Of a stretch of 64,000 nucleotides of DNA, positions 15,703 through 24,300 are shown piece by piece. The stretch lies in assembly GCF_015751905.1 (NCBI RefSeq), contig NZ_JADOUF010000001.1, positions 4,526,001 through 4,590,000 of the forward strand, given 5' to 3'. The position numbers and the translations under genes are program-made. Origin of the DNA: Longispora fulva (GTDB taxonomy: Bacteria > Actinomycetota > Actinomycetes > Mycobacteriales > Micromonosporaceae). The notes below the pieces were generated by a model. That model was not told where the DNA came from. It saw only the letters and a list, made by a program, of their open reading frames with translations, and did not search any database. Numbering within the stretch: position 1 is the first letter of the stretch; the number at the start of each line of letters is the position of its first letter.

Positions 15703-17526
15703 ATGGCTCTCGGCATAGCGCTACTCATCGATGTGTTGCGGGTGTGGCTGCCCTCCCTGATCACGGTGTACGGCGCGGCCGGCAGCACCCCGGCCGAGCA
15801 GATCGGCCTGTTCGCGCTCCTCGTGTTCAGCGCGGCGTGGCTCGCCGTGCCGCTGGCAAGGAAAGCCGGACCGGACCGGTTCGCGATGACGTCGGTGATC
15901 GGCCTCGTCGCCGCCCGGGTCCTGTTGCAGGCCACCCACGGCGGCACCGGCCAACTGGTGCTGGCCACGGCCGGGCTCGTGTTCGGACTGTGGTGGATCG
16001 TGGCCCTCGCCGTCGGCGGACTCGACGGCCGGCGGGCCGTGACCGGGATCGTCGGCGGCTTCGCGATCAGCACCACCGGGCACGCCCTGCTCGGCGGCGT
16101 GGACCTGATGTGGCGGCACGGCTGGTGGGCCTGGGCGGTGCTGGTCGTCGTCGGCCTCGGGACGCTGGCCGCCGCGGTCCGCACGGACCTCGACTCCCCC
16201 GCCGCCGCCCCCGCCCCCGACCGGTTCTGGTTCGCCGTCGGGCCGGCGCTGCTCGTGTTCGGCGTCCTCACCGGATCGACGGCCCGTGCGGGAGCGCTGA
16301 CCGGGGTGTGGGGCGTGGCGCTGGTCGCCGGTGCCGGCATCCTCGCGGTCCGGCTGGCCAGGGTCGGACACGAGGCCAGCGCCTGGTTCGGCAGGTCGGC
16401 GTGCCTGGTGCTGGTCGTCGGCGTGGACGCGGTCACGCACGGGGGTTGGCGCGGCGTGCTCCTCACCGTGGCGACCACCCTGGCCCTCGGCCCCGCGCTA
16501 GGCCTGGCGGCCCGGCCCGCGCGGAACCGCCACCCGGGACAGCTGGCCGCCGCCGGACTGCTCGTCTTCGTGGTCCTGTTCTTCCTGTACTACGCGGCCT
16601 ACGACCTCGACCTCCCGTTCGGCAACGACATGGTGCTCCTGGCCGCCCTCGCCTGCGTCGGCGTCGCCGCCCTGCTCGGACGGGACGGCGGCCCGGTCCA
16701 GCGCGACCGGCGGCCCTGGTCCCTGTTCTGGGCCGTGACGCTCAGCTTCGACGCCGTCCTGTTCGGAGGGCTGGCGCTGCTGGTCGCCGTCAACGGGCAG
16801 CCGGTCGTGGCGGACGCGACGCCGCCGGGAACGGTGCGGCTGGTGTCGTACAACATCAGAATGGGTTTCGGGCTCGACGGGCGGTTCTCCGTGGACGCCC
16901 TCGCCGACACGATCCGGAGCCAGAATCCCGACGTGGTGCTCCTCAGCGAGGTCGACCGGGGCTGGTTCCTCAACGGCGGCCACGACACCCTCGGCCTGCT
17001 CGCCCGGCGGCTCGGCATGCGCTACGTCTTCGCCCCGGCCGCCGACCAGGTCTGGGGCGACGCGATCCTGACCAGGGCCACGATCGTGTCCTCTCGGTCC
17101 GTCACGTTGCCGCGGGAGGGTCCGACCGGGGCGCAGGCGCTGGGCGTCGTACTCCGGGTGGCCGGCGGCCGGGAGCTGGCCGTGGTGTGCACCCACTTCC
17201 AGCCGGCCGGCGACTCCCCGGCCCTCAGCCAGGCGGTGGTCGCGGCCCGGCTCGTCAGCCAGCTGGCCGCCGGCGGCCGGCCGGTCGTCCTGGCCGGGGA
17301 CCTGAACATCGAGCCGGGCGCGCCGGCCTTCGCGCCCCTGACGACGGCCGGGCTGACCGACGCGCTCGCGCCGAGCCGGCCGGTGCCGACGTTCCCCGCC
17401 GACAGGCCGACCCAGCAGATCGACCACGTGCTGATCACGACGGGGCTGACGGCGATCGGGGTGGTGACCCCGGACAGCCGGGCGTCGGACCACCGGGCGG
17501 TGGCGGTGTCCCTCCAGGTGGGATAG
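15703..17526 (+). CDS. Membrane protein fused to an endonuclease/exonuclease/phosphatase domain
   Basis: 607 aa. Residues 1 to about 375 form roughly ten hydrophobic helices. The C-terminal 230 residues are an EEP phosphohydrolase: VRLVSYNIRMGFG (metal-binding Asn), VVLLSEVDRGW (catalytic Glu), VCTHFQPAGD, VVLAGDLNIEP and the final SDHRAVAVSL with the catalytic Asp-His. EEP members cleave phosphodiesters in DNA, lipids or inositol phosphates; the substrate here is open. The start is ATG 15703, preceded by TACCGT at exactly 7 nt; the GTG at 15694 lies within that box. Confidence 0.8.
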   Translation: MALGIALLIDVLRVWLPSLITVYGAAGSTPAEQIGLFALLVFSAAWLAVPLARKAGPDRFAMTSVIGLVAARVLLQATHGGTGQLVLATAGLVFGLWWIVALAVGGLDGRRAVTGIVGGFAISTTGHALLGGVDLMWRHGWWAWAVLVVVGLGTLAAAVRTDLDSPAAAPAPDRFWFAVGPALLVFGVLTGSTARAGALTGVWGVALVAGAGILAVRLARVGHEASAWFGRSACLVLVVGVDAVTHGGWRGVLLTVATTLALGPALGLAARPARNRHPGQLAAAGLLVFVVLFFLYYAAYDLDLPFGNDMVLLAALACVGVAALLGRDGGPVQRDRRPWSLFWAVTLSFDAVLFGGLALLVAVNGQPVVADATPPGTVRLVSYNIRMGFGLDGRFSVDALADTIRSQNPDVVLLSEVDRGWFLNGGHDTLGLLARRLGMRYVFAPAADQVWGDAILTRATIVSSRSVTLPREGPTGAQALGVVLRVAGGRELAVVCTHFQPAGDSPALSQAVVAARLVSQLAAGGRPVVLAGDLNIEPGAPAFAPLTTAGLTDALAPSRPVPTFPADRPTQQIDHVLITTGLTAIGVVTPDSRASDHRAVAVSLQVG

Positions 17527-17555
17527 CCCGGCGGGTGGCGGCCCGGTCGCTCGCC

Positions 17556-18383
17556 TCAGCGCGGTCCGGGCGTCCCGGGCAGGGTCGCGGCGACGCCGTC
17601 GAGGAGTACCCGCAGGCCGAACTCGAACGCCCGGGACGGATCGTGCGCCGCCTGGTACTCCTCGCCGGACGCCGAGCCGACCCTGGCCGCCAGCGGAAAG
17701 CGCTCCGCGTCGAACACCCGCTCCAGCAGCGGCCCGTTCGCCTCCCACCACTCCTGGTCGGTGATGCCCGTGCTGCCGAGGGCCTGGGCGTCCTCGACGG
17801 CGCCCCGGACCGCGCCGTGCACGTAGTCGTTGACGAGCTGGACGAGCAGGTCCATCTCGATGTCCGTGAGCCCGAGCCCGTCGACGGCCCCCAGCTCCCG
17901 CTCGTACTTGGCGATGGTGTGCGGGCCCAGCACCGGCCGGCTGGAGGCGACCCGCAGCAGCCAGGGGTGCCGCAGGTAGAGGGCCCGGTTGTCGCGGGCG
18001 ACCCGCTCCAGCCGGGTCCGCCAGTCCCCGGCCGCGCCGGGAGCCGTCCCCGCGCCGCCCGGGGCCGGCTCCGCGCCGACGGCGACCCGTTCGTCGTCGC
18101 CCGTGGCCAGCTCCGCGTACACGGAGTCGAGCATCAGGTCGAGGAGTTCGCCCTTGCCGGGGACGTAGTTGTACAGCGACATCGCGGTCACGCCCAGCGC
18201 GTCGCCGACCTTGCGCATCGTGAGCACGTCCAGGCCCTCCGCGTCGGCGATCGCGACCGCCGCCGCCGTGATCCGGGCGACCGTGAGCTTGGGCTTCGGG
18301 CCCCGGCGCGGCTTGTCCTGGACGCCCCAGAGCAGTTCCATGCTGCGGGCCGGGTCGCCGGTGCCGCTGTACTCGATGCTCAC
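17556..18383 (-). CDS. TetR family regulator with a TetR_C_1-like C-terminal domain
   Basis: A 275-residue DNA-binding protein from GTG 18383. The HTH is around residues 35-75: LTVARITAAAVAIADAEGLD, then TMRKVGDALGVTAMSLYNYVPGKGELLDLM. The long C-terminal ligand domain with WLLRVASSRPVLGP resembles the class that binds tetracycline-like or aromatic effectors. It is divergent from the DUF5701 gene across a strong operator, and probably controls both. A 16-codon mini-ORF (18430-18380) ends in GTGA at this start. A longer frame from GTG 18422 is possible but has no ribosome-binding site. Confidence 0.85.
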   Translation of the reverse strand: MSIEYSGTGDPARSMELLWGVQDKPRRGPKPKLTVARITAAAVAIADAEGLDVLTMRKVGDALGVTAMSLYNYVPGKGELLDLMLDSVYAELATGDDERVAVGAEPAPGGAGTAPGAAGDWRTRLERVARDNRALYLRHPWLLRVASSRPVLGPHTIAKYERELGAVDGLGLTDIEMDLLVQLVNDYVHGAVRGAVEDAQALGSTGITDQEWWEANGPLLERVFDAERFPLAARVGSASGEEYQAAHDPSRAFEFGLRVLLDGVAATLPGTPGPR

Positions 18384-18430
18384 CCCGTCATTGTGCACGC
18401 CGGACCGTGCGAGCAGGGCCACAACTCCAT
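18380..18430 (-). CDS. Leaderless 16-codon mini-ORF coupled to the TetR gene
   Basis: ATG 18430 reads MELWPCSHGPACTMTG and stops at TGA 18382-18380, overlapping the TetR GTG as GTGA. TAGTTT at 18443-18438 is exactly 7 nt upstream and lies inside the dyad operator. Repressor binding would therefore cover this promoter. The peptide has two cysteines. Confidence 0.4.
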   Translation of the reverse strand: MELWPCSHGPACTMTG

Positions 18431-18464
18431 ACCTGGTAAACTATTTACAGCGTATGGATATAAT
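18426..18464. promoter_or_regulatory. Concentric dyad operator and promoter between TetR and DUF5701
   Basis: Two inverted repeats share one centre at 18442: an outer TCCATAC/GTATGGA (18426-18432 and 18452-18458) and an inner GTAAA-CTA-TTTAC (18436-18448). TATAAT at 18459-18464 is a strong -10 for the rightward gene and abuts the outer arm. TAGTTT on the other strand serves the leftward transcript. This is the expected site of autoregulation by the neighbouring TetR protein. Confidence 0.7.
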
Positions 18465-18488
18465 CGGGCTCTGACGAGAGGAGCACAG

Positions 18489-19121
18489 GTGACCACATTC
18501 GACGCGGGCGCCGAGTTCGACCGGCAGGTTCAGGGGCTGCTCGACCTGGGGTATCCGGCGCTGGCCGGGCTGACCGCCGGGGAGTTCGCCACGCTGGTCG
18601 CCCCGGCGCGCGAGACCGTCCTCGCCCGGGGGCCGATGGGGCCGGCGACGGCATCGGCCGTGCCGTTCGCGCTGGTGGTGCGGGTGGACCCCTACCGGTC
18701 CGTGCCGCTGCTCACCCTCGCCGGGAAGAAGAAGCCGGGCGTGGTGGACCGCAACTACGCGGAGGGGGAGGTGGCCAGGTTCGTACCCGTCGAGGATCTG
18801 GGGGTCCCGGACGTGGCGGCCTATGTGGTCTTCGACGTCGAGCGCGGCGAGGAGTTCTGCGACGTGCGGCCGCAGGAGGCGATGGAGACGATCGCCGGGC
18901 GGGGGCGGACACCGCTCACGATCGAGGAGGGGATCGCCGTGGCCACACACTTCCCGGCGACGCTGGAGAAGAACAAGTGCTTCATGCTGGGCGGTTCGCG
19001 GTGCGGCGACCGGCGGGTGCCGGCGCTGTGGATCAGTGCGGGCGCGCCCAAGCTCGGCTGGTGCTGGGCGGGCAATCCGCACACCTGGCTGGGCACCGCC
19101 TCGGCCGGGGCCCGGGCCTGA
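18489..19121 (+). CDS. DUF5701 family protein
   Basis: A soluble 210-residue protein. It matches what I recall of DUF5701 proteins, with LVVRVDPYRSVPLLTLAGKKKPGVVDRN in the middle and SRCGDRRVPALWISAGAPKLGWCWAGNPHTWLG at the C-terminus. No catalytic function is established. GAGAGGAG provides a ribosome-binding site before GTG 18489. A strong TATAAT promoter under the TetR operator suggests it is induced by whatever the regulator senses, perhaps a toxic compound. Confidence 0.7.
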   Translation: MTTFDAGAEFDRQVQGLLDLGYPALAGLTAGEFATLVAPARETVLARGPMGPATASAVPFALVVRVDPYRSVPLLTLAGKKKPGVVDRNYAEGEVARFVPVEDLGVPDVAAYVVFDVERGEEFCDVRPQEAMETIAGRGRTPLTIEEGIAVATHFPATLEKNKCFMLGGSRCGDRRVPALWISAGAPKLGWCWAGNPHTWLGTASAGARA

Positions 19122-19149
19122 CCCCTGAGGCCCGGGCTGGCCTGACGGC

Positions 19150-19178
19150 GTGCCGGGGAGGCGTCCCCTCCCCGGCAC
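19150..19178. terminator. Bidirectional terminator between convergent genes
   Basis: Perfect 11-bp stem: GTGCCGGGGAG (19150-19160) and CTCCCCGGCAC (19168-19178) with a 7-nt loop. It sits midway between the ends of the DUF5701 and nuclease genes. Confidence 0.75.
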
Positions 19179-19184
19179 CTTCCG

Positions 19185-21539
19185 TTACGGCAGGGGCAGT
19201 CGGACGATCTGCGGGTCGTGGTCGCTGACCTGCACGGCGAACTCGGAGTTCACGTGCACGACGTCGTACCCGTAGGACTTCGCCGCCAGGTACGGCGACA
19301 CCAGGATGTGGTCGAGGAACTGAGAGTTGCCCTCGTACACGTAGGAGTAGCGCTCCGCGTCCGGCAGGGTCGACGGCAGGTCCGTCATCCCGGCCGTGAT
19401 CAGCTTGCCGACGGCGACGGAGAACTCGAAGTCGTTGAGGTCACCGGCGACCACGATCCGGGCCTGGGAGTCCACGGCCAGGATCTGGGACACGAACGCG
19501 GCCACCACGTCGCCCTGCTGGCCACGCTTCACCTCGCTGGAGTGCACCGGCGGCTGGTTGCGGCCGAACAGCGGGTCGTCGCCGCCCTTGGAGCTCCAGT
19601 GGTTGGCGATCACGAACAGCGGGGCACCGGCGTACCGGAACTCCCCGACCAGCGGCTTGCGGGTCGCCGCCCACGCCGCGTTGCCCGGGTCGACCCGGCC
19701 CGGGTTGAGGGTCAGCCCAACCTTGTCGGCACCTCCGACGTTGACGACCCCGACGGCCGTCGTCGAGTCGCCGGCCGTGCCGGGCACGAAGGACAGCCCG
19801 ATGTCGGTCCGGAACAGGAAGCCGACCCGGATGTTGCCGCCCGGCTGGCCGCCGTCCTGGTCGTCGACCGGGTTGATCGACCGGTAGTCGTACGTCGGGC
19901 CGCCGGCCGTGCTGATCGCCGCGATCAGCTTCGCCCAGGTCTGACTGGCGTCGACCACGGCGCTGTTCGTCGCGCCGTCGTTGTCCTGGACCTCCTCAAC
20001 CACGAGGATGCCCGGCTTGGCCAGGTTGTTCACGATCACGTTGGCCAGTCCGTCGTACTTGGACTGCGGGTCCGACGGGGCCAGGTTCTGCACGTTGAAC
20101 GTGGCCACCGACAGCTGGCCGGCCGGGGTCGCCGCCGTGGTCTCCGGGGTGAGCCCTCCGGACACCCGGGTCAGCGCGCCGGTCAGGTCCAGCTTGTAGT
20201 TGCCGGCCGAGTAGTCCATGATCCCGACCGCGGGGCCGGTGAACGTGTCGCCCACGTTCACCCCGGTCGGGGTGGACCCGGCGAGGATGTAGTCGTCGAG
20301 GATCACCCGCTCGGGGTTGAAGTCACCCGACCGGATCATGATGCCGCCCCGGTTGGTGCGGACCGTGCCGGTGTCGCCGATCACCGGGATCTCGCCGTTG
20401 CTGTTGGACGGGCCGACGGCCTTCGGCGCGGTCACCTGGACCCGCATGCCCTCCATGGACTCGTAGAAGTCGATCCCGTCGGTGGTCGCGTCGAACGTGC
20501 CGGACGTCTCCACGTCCCCGTTCGCGTCGTCGTCGATCACGGTGGCCGGCGGCACCCGGCCACCGGAGCCGATCACGGTCGCGGCCGGCACCGGCTTGCC
20601 CGAGGCCACCACGCTCACCGTCGGGGTGGCGATCTCGGTGACGGTCAGATTGGTGCTCGACGCGCCCCCGGACCGGTACTCGCTCACCGTGCCGTCCACG
20701 GCCACGTCCTGGCCGACGACGGCGGAACCGGCGGCGTTGGTGAACACGTACAGGCCCTCGGAGGTGGCCGGGTTCGCGTCCGGGCACGGGTCCTGGAACC
20801 AGAAGCCCTTGCTGCCCACCGCGGTCACGACGCCCCGCACCCCGGACACGGCCTGGCCGTTCTTCGGGGAGATGTGCGCGGCGCCCTGGATGTCGCGGAT
20901 CCGCGGCGACGGGTACCCGCAGGTGTCGCCCCCGCCCGAGGTGGTGTTCTTCGGGCTCGGCGCGGCCGTCGCGAACTCGGTCGCGTTGTTGTCGGCGTCG
21001 GCGGCCGGGTTGGTCCGGTTCACCGACACGGTGTTGCTGCCGGCCGGGGCCGGGGAGGTCTCGGAGTCGTTCGCCGAGCCGTAGCCGAGGAAGTCGCGGA
21101 CGCCGGTCGCCGTCGCGCAGTTCGACCCGCAGGTCAGGGCGCTGGTCGAGGTCACGAGGGCGACCTTGCCGGAGGTGGCCGACATGTTCGTCGTGCCGGT
21201 GGCGTCCGGGGTGGGCAGGGCCGCGCCGCCGCTGGTGCCGGCGGCGAGCTTCACCAGGTAGTAGCCACCGGGGGCGACGCTGCCGGTCAGCGCGGTGGTC
21301 AGCCAGGTGGTGCCGGACGCTGAGGCGTACTGCACGCTCCAGCCGGCGACGCTGACCGCGCTGGTGCCGCGGTTGTACAGCTCGACGAAGTCGTTGGCGT
21401 AGGGGGCGCCGGTGTTGCCGCCCCCGCCGTACACCTCACTGAGGACGATGTTCGGCGACGCTGCCTGGACGGGACTGGCGACGGCCACCGCCGCGAGGCC
21501 GAGCCCCACGGCCAGCGCGCCGGCTATCCGGTATCTCAT
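19185..21539 (-). CDS. ExeM/NucH-type extracellular endonuclease
   Basis: A 784-residue secreted nuclease. The signal peptide MRYRIAGALAVGLGLAAVAV ends near PVQAA. A lamin-tail domain follows (NIVLSEVYGGGGNTGAPYANDFVELYNRG), then an OB-fold region (PSPRIRDIQGAAHISP through VVGQDVAVDGTVSEY). The C-terminal EEP domain carries QLSVATFNVQNL, VVEEVQDNDG, VIANHWSSKGGDDP, VVAGDLNDFE and VSDHDPQIV. It would degrade extracellular DNA. ATG 21539 is chosen because GGGAGA precedes it and the signal peptide begins there; the frame is open further upstream without sense. Confidence 0.9.
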   Translation of the reverse strand: MRYRIAGALAVGLGLAAVAVASPVQAASPNIVLSEVYGGGGNTGAPYANDFVELYNRGTSAVSVAGWSVQYASASGTTWLTTALTGSVAPGGYYLVKLAAGTSGGAALPTPDATGTTNMSATSGKVALVTSTSALTCGSNCATATGVRDFLGYGSANDSETSPAPAGSNTVSVNRTNPAADADNNATEFATAAPSPKNTTSGGGDTCGYPSPRIRDIQGAAHISPKNGQAVSGVRGVVTAVGSKGFWFQDPCPDANPATSEGLYVFTNAAGSAVVGQDVAVDGTVSEYRSGGASSTNLTVTEIATPTVSVVASGKPVPAATVIGSGGRVPPATVIDDDANGDVETSGTFDATTDGIDFYESMEGMRVQVTAPKAVGPSNSNGEIPVIGDTGTVRTNRGGIMIRSGDFNPERVILDDYILAGSTPTGVNVGDTFTGPAVGIMDYSAGNYKLDLTGALTRVSGGLTPETTAATPAGQLSVATFNVQNLAPSDPQSKYDGLANVIVNNLAKPGILVVEEVQDNDGATNSAVVDASQTWAKLIAAISTAGGPTYDYRSINPVDDQDGGQPGGNIRVGFLFRTDIGLSFVPGTAGDSTTAVGVVNVGGADKVGLTLNPGRVDPGNAAWAATRKPLVGEFRYAGAPLFVIANHWSSKGGDDPLFGRNQPPVHSSEVKRGQQGDVVAAFVSQILAVDSQARIVVAGDLNDFEFSVAVGKLITAGMTDLPSTLPDAERYSYVYEGNSQFLDHILVSPYLAAKSYGYDVVHVNSEFAVQVSDHDPQIVRLPLP

Positions 21540-21629
21540 CACTTGGTCTCCCAAAGGGTGGGATGGGCGGGTCCGGGGCTGACTGTAGCGTCCGGACACC
21601 CGACCACGGGGAGAATCCAAGATGAACGG

Positions 21630-21663
21630 CAGTGGCCCGCCCCGATACCGGGGCGGGCCACTG
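21630..21663 (-). terminator. Terminator after the M4 peptidase gene
   Basis: A perfect 15-bp stem, CAGTGGCCCGCCCCG (21630-21644) with its complement (21649-21663) around a 4-nt loop. It begins 12 bp after the peptidase stop and separates it from the nuclease gene downstream. Confidence 0.85.
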
Positions 21664-21674
21664 TGGAGCGGTGA

Positions 21675-24128
21675 CTAGGCGACGTTGAGCGCCACGTCGT
21701 CGATCACGAAGCTGGTCTTGAGGCTCGAGTCCTCAACACCGGTGAAGGAGAGCGTCACGGTCTGACCGGCGAAGGCCGACAGGTTGAAGCTCTTCAGGAC
21801 GTACCCGGCCGCCGCGTTGGCGTTGCTGTAGGTGGCCAGGGTGGTGGTGCCGACCTTGACGGTCAGCTTGTCGTACGCGGTGGTGCCGGTCTCCGCGGTG
21901 TCGATGTGCACGTAGAAGCTCAGCGTGTACGTCGAGCAGCCCGCCGGCACCGTCACCGACTGGGTGAGGGTGTCGGTGTGCGAGGAGCCGTAGCCGTTCA
22001 GCCAGGCCTTGTAGGAGCCCGCGTGCGCCGGCTGCGAGGTGCCGTTGTCGATCACGCCGGAGGACGCGGTCCACGAGGCGGCGCCGGACTCGAAGCCGCC
22101 GTTGGCGACCTTCTGCGCGGCGGTGCAGCCGCCACCGGTGCCGTTGATCGTCCAGGTGAAGGACGCGGTGCCGGAGGCGTTGGTCTGGTCCTTGACCGTG
22201 ACGACGACGTTGTAGCTGCCCGCCGTGGTCGGGGTGCCGGAGATCAGACCGGTGGTGGAGGCGATCGACAGGCCGGTCGGCAGGCCGGTGGCCGAGTAGG
22301 TCAGCGTGGCGCCCGACGCGGAGTCGGTCGCGCTGATCTGCAGGCTGGCGGCGGTGCCCACGGTGCCGGTCTTGGCGCCCGGGTTGGTGACGGTGACGGT
22401 GTTGGTGCCCGTGCCACCGGTGGCGCAGGCGGCCTCGCCGGTCTGGACGGCGACACCGACGGCGAGCCACGCGGCCTTGACGCCGGCGCACTCGGCGCCG
22501 TTGCCGGTGCCGTACAGGTCGTTGGCGGCCTTGATGGTGTCCTTACGGGCCATCGGGTAGGTCTCGGTCGACGTCATGTAGGTCGACAGCGCCCGGTACC
22601 AGATCTTCGCAGCGGTCGTGTGGCCGATACCGGTCACCGCGGGGGCGCTGTTGCAGACCGGGCTGTTGTACGACACGCCGTTGACGGTCGAGGCGCCCGA
22701 GCCCTGGCTGGCCAGGAAGTACCAGTGGTTACCCACGCCGGAGGAGTAGTGCGGGTCGAGGTTCTTGGTGCTGGTCGTCCAGCAGTCCACCGAGCCCCGG
22801 CCGTCCTTGGACGGCTTGTCCATGTACCGCAGCGGCGTGCCGTTGGCGTTGATGTCGATCTTCTCGCCGATGAGGTAGTCCGGAACGTCGCCCGGGATGT
22901 TCGCGTTGAACTCGACCTCGGTGCCCATGATGTCGCTGTTGGCCTCGTTGATGCCACCGACGTCACCGGAGTAACCCAGCGCGGCGGTCGCGGCGGCCAC
23001 ACCGTGGCTCATCTCGTGACCGGCGACGTCCAGCTCCGTGAACGGCTTGGAACCGACGTCACCGTCGCCGTAGATCATGCACGAGCACGTGTCAGACCAG
23101 CCGGCGTTGCCGTAGTTGACGTAGTAGTGCACGTAGGAGATGACGCCCACGCCGTCGTTCTTGATGCCGTTACGGCCGATCACGTTCTTGTAGTAGTCCC
23201 ACGTCGCCGCGATACCGAAGTGCGCGTCAACGCCCACCGTGGCCCGGTTGTTCAACGTGTTGTCACCGAACGTCGTCGTGGTCGACGTGAACGCCGCCGA
23301 GGACGCGACCGTCGGGTCGGTGTTGCCGTTCGCGTCGCCCTTGTTCAGCGCGTCGCGGGTCTCGCCGTTGCCCCGGTTCGGGTCCTTCATCTCGTAACCG
23401 CCGGAGATCGAGTTCACTCCGATGGTGACGTCGCCGACCTGGTAGCCCTTGCCATTGCCGGACGTGGCGACCGGGGTGACAGCGGTGGCAGCCCCGGGCT
23501 TCGTCTTGCCGCGCGCGATGAACGTGCGCAGGGTGTCCTCGGCGTTGCGGATCGCACCGGTCTGCGCGTCCACGAGCACGGTGAGCCGGTTCGGCGTGTT
23601 GTCGGACGCGGTGCCGAGCACCGTGACCTTCCAGGCCAGCGCCGCGGACTCCTGGGTGGCGTCGACGACGAGGGCCGGGGATGAGCTCGCCGGCTTGCCT
23701 GCGAAGCCGCCGGCCGCCAGCTCGGCCGCCCGCTGCGCGGTGACCTTCGGGCTGGTCGACACGTTCAGCGGGGCCTGCAGGCCGACGCTCGCGTCGGAGA
23801 ACTGTCCGTTGGCGGCGCTGTGCACGACCACGTCACCGCCGAGGACCGGCAGGCCCTTGAAGGTGCGGTTGAAGCGCACGTGCCGGTTGCCGTTGGCGTC
23901 CACGCTGCTGCCGGTCGCGGTGAACGCGTCGGAGCCGGTGGCCCGCAGGGCCGCACCGTGCGAGGACAGGCTGGCCTGGGCGTCCGCGACGGCCAGGGCC
24001 GGCGAGGCGTGCGGGGCGGTCTGGGTGGTCGAGGCGGTGGCGGCGACGGCCGGGAGGCCGAGCAGCCCGGCGACGAGCGCGAGCCCGGCACCCGCCTTGA
24101 CAGCGCGCTTTGGATCGAAGGGGACCAT
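21675..24128 (-). CDS. Secreted M4 (thermolysin-like) metallopeptidase with Ig-like and C-terminal domains
   Basis: An 817-residue zinc protease. It has a signal peptide, an FTP/PepSY propeptide (about 50-205, with VRFNRTFKGLPVLGGDVVVH), the M4 catalytic domain with the zinc motif HEMSH (about 371-375), the third-ligand region GGINEANSDIMG and the catalytic His in SSGVGNHWYFL. A putative Ig domain follows (ATGLPTGLSIASTTGLISGTP), then a jelly-roll-like C-terminal domain (GGFESGAASWTA to the end). The propeptide is probably autocleaved on export. ATG 24128 has GGAGG 7 nt upstream, better than the TTG six bases earlier. Confidence 0.95.
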   Translation of the reverse strand: MVPFDPKRAVKAGAGLALVAGLLGLPAVAATASTTQTAPHASPALAVADAQASLSSHGAALRATGSDAFTATGSSVDANGNRHVRFNRTFKGLPVLGGDVVVHSAANGQFSDASVGLQAPLNVSTSPKVTAQRAAELAAGGFAGKPASSSPALVVDATQESAALAWKVTVLGTASDNTPNRLTVLVDAQTGAIRNAEDTLRTFIARGKTKPGAATAVTPVATSGNGKGYQVGDVTIGVNSISGGYEMKDPNRGNGETRDALNKGDANGNTDPTVASSAAFTSTTTTFGDNTLNNRATVGVDAHFGIAATWDYYKNVIGRNGIKNDGVGVISYVHYYVNYGNAGWSDTCSCMIYGDGDVGSKPFTELDVAGHEMSHGVAAATAALGYSGDVGGINEANSDIMGTEVEFNANIPGDVPDYLIGEKIDINANGTPLRYMDKPSKDGRGSVDCWTTSTKNLDPHYSSGVGNHWYFLASQGSGASTVNGVSYNSPVCNSAPAVTGIGHTTAAKIWYRALSTYMTSTETYPMARKDTIKAANDLYGTGNGAECAGVKAAWLAVGVAVQTGEAACATGGTGTNTVTVTNPGAKTGTVGTAASLQISATDSASGATLTYSATGLPTGLSIASTTGLISGTPTTAGSYNVVVTVKDQTNASGTASFTWTINGTGGGCTAAQKVANGGFESGAASWTASSGVIDNGTSQPAHAGSYKAWLNGYGSSHTDTLTQSVTVPAGCSTYTLSFYVHIDTAETGTTAYDKLTVKVGTTTLATYSNANAAAGYVLKSFNLSAFAGQTVTLSFTGVEDSSLKTSFVIDDVALNVA

Positions 24129-24300
24129 TGTCAATCCTCCGGAGGGGTGGGGATACCGCTGTAGCGGTAGTGCGGAGTATTGAGATCAACGACTCAAGGG
24201 GAACCCAAGGTTAAAATAAAACTTACTTAAATCACGTGTTATGTTAACTGCCCTTATCAATATCTTTACCCGTGAGTAACCCCATGATGTCCTGCGGTGA
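24129..24300. promoter_or_regulatory. AT-rich promoter region of the M4 peptidase with a palindrome
   Basis: This 172-bp gap is markedly AT-rich around 24205-24270, unlike the rest of the window. A perfect 14-bp inverted repeat ACCGCT-GT-AGCGGT lies at 24155-24168, about 27 bp before the peptidase start, in its likely 5' leader. It may be an operator or an RNA hairpin. The histidine-kinase gene ends at the right edge. Confidence 0.45.

Noticed and set aside
21906-23684. 592-codon open frame antisense to the M4 peptidase
   Set aside because: Composition is antisense-like (Val/Arg/Gly repeats) and the peptidase on the other strand has complete domains.
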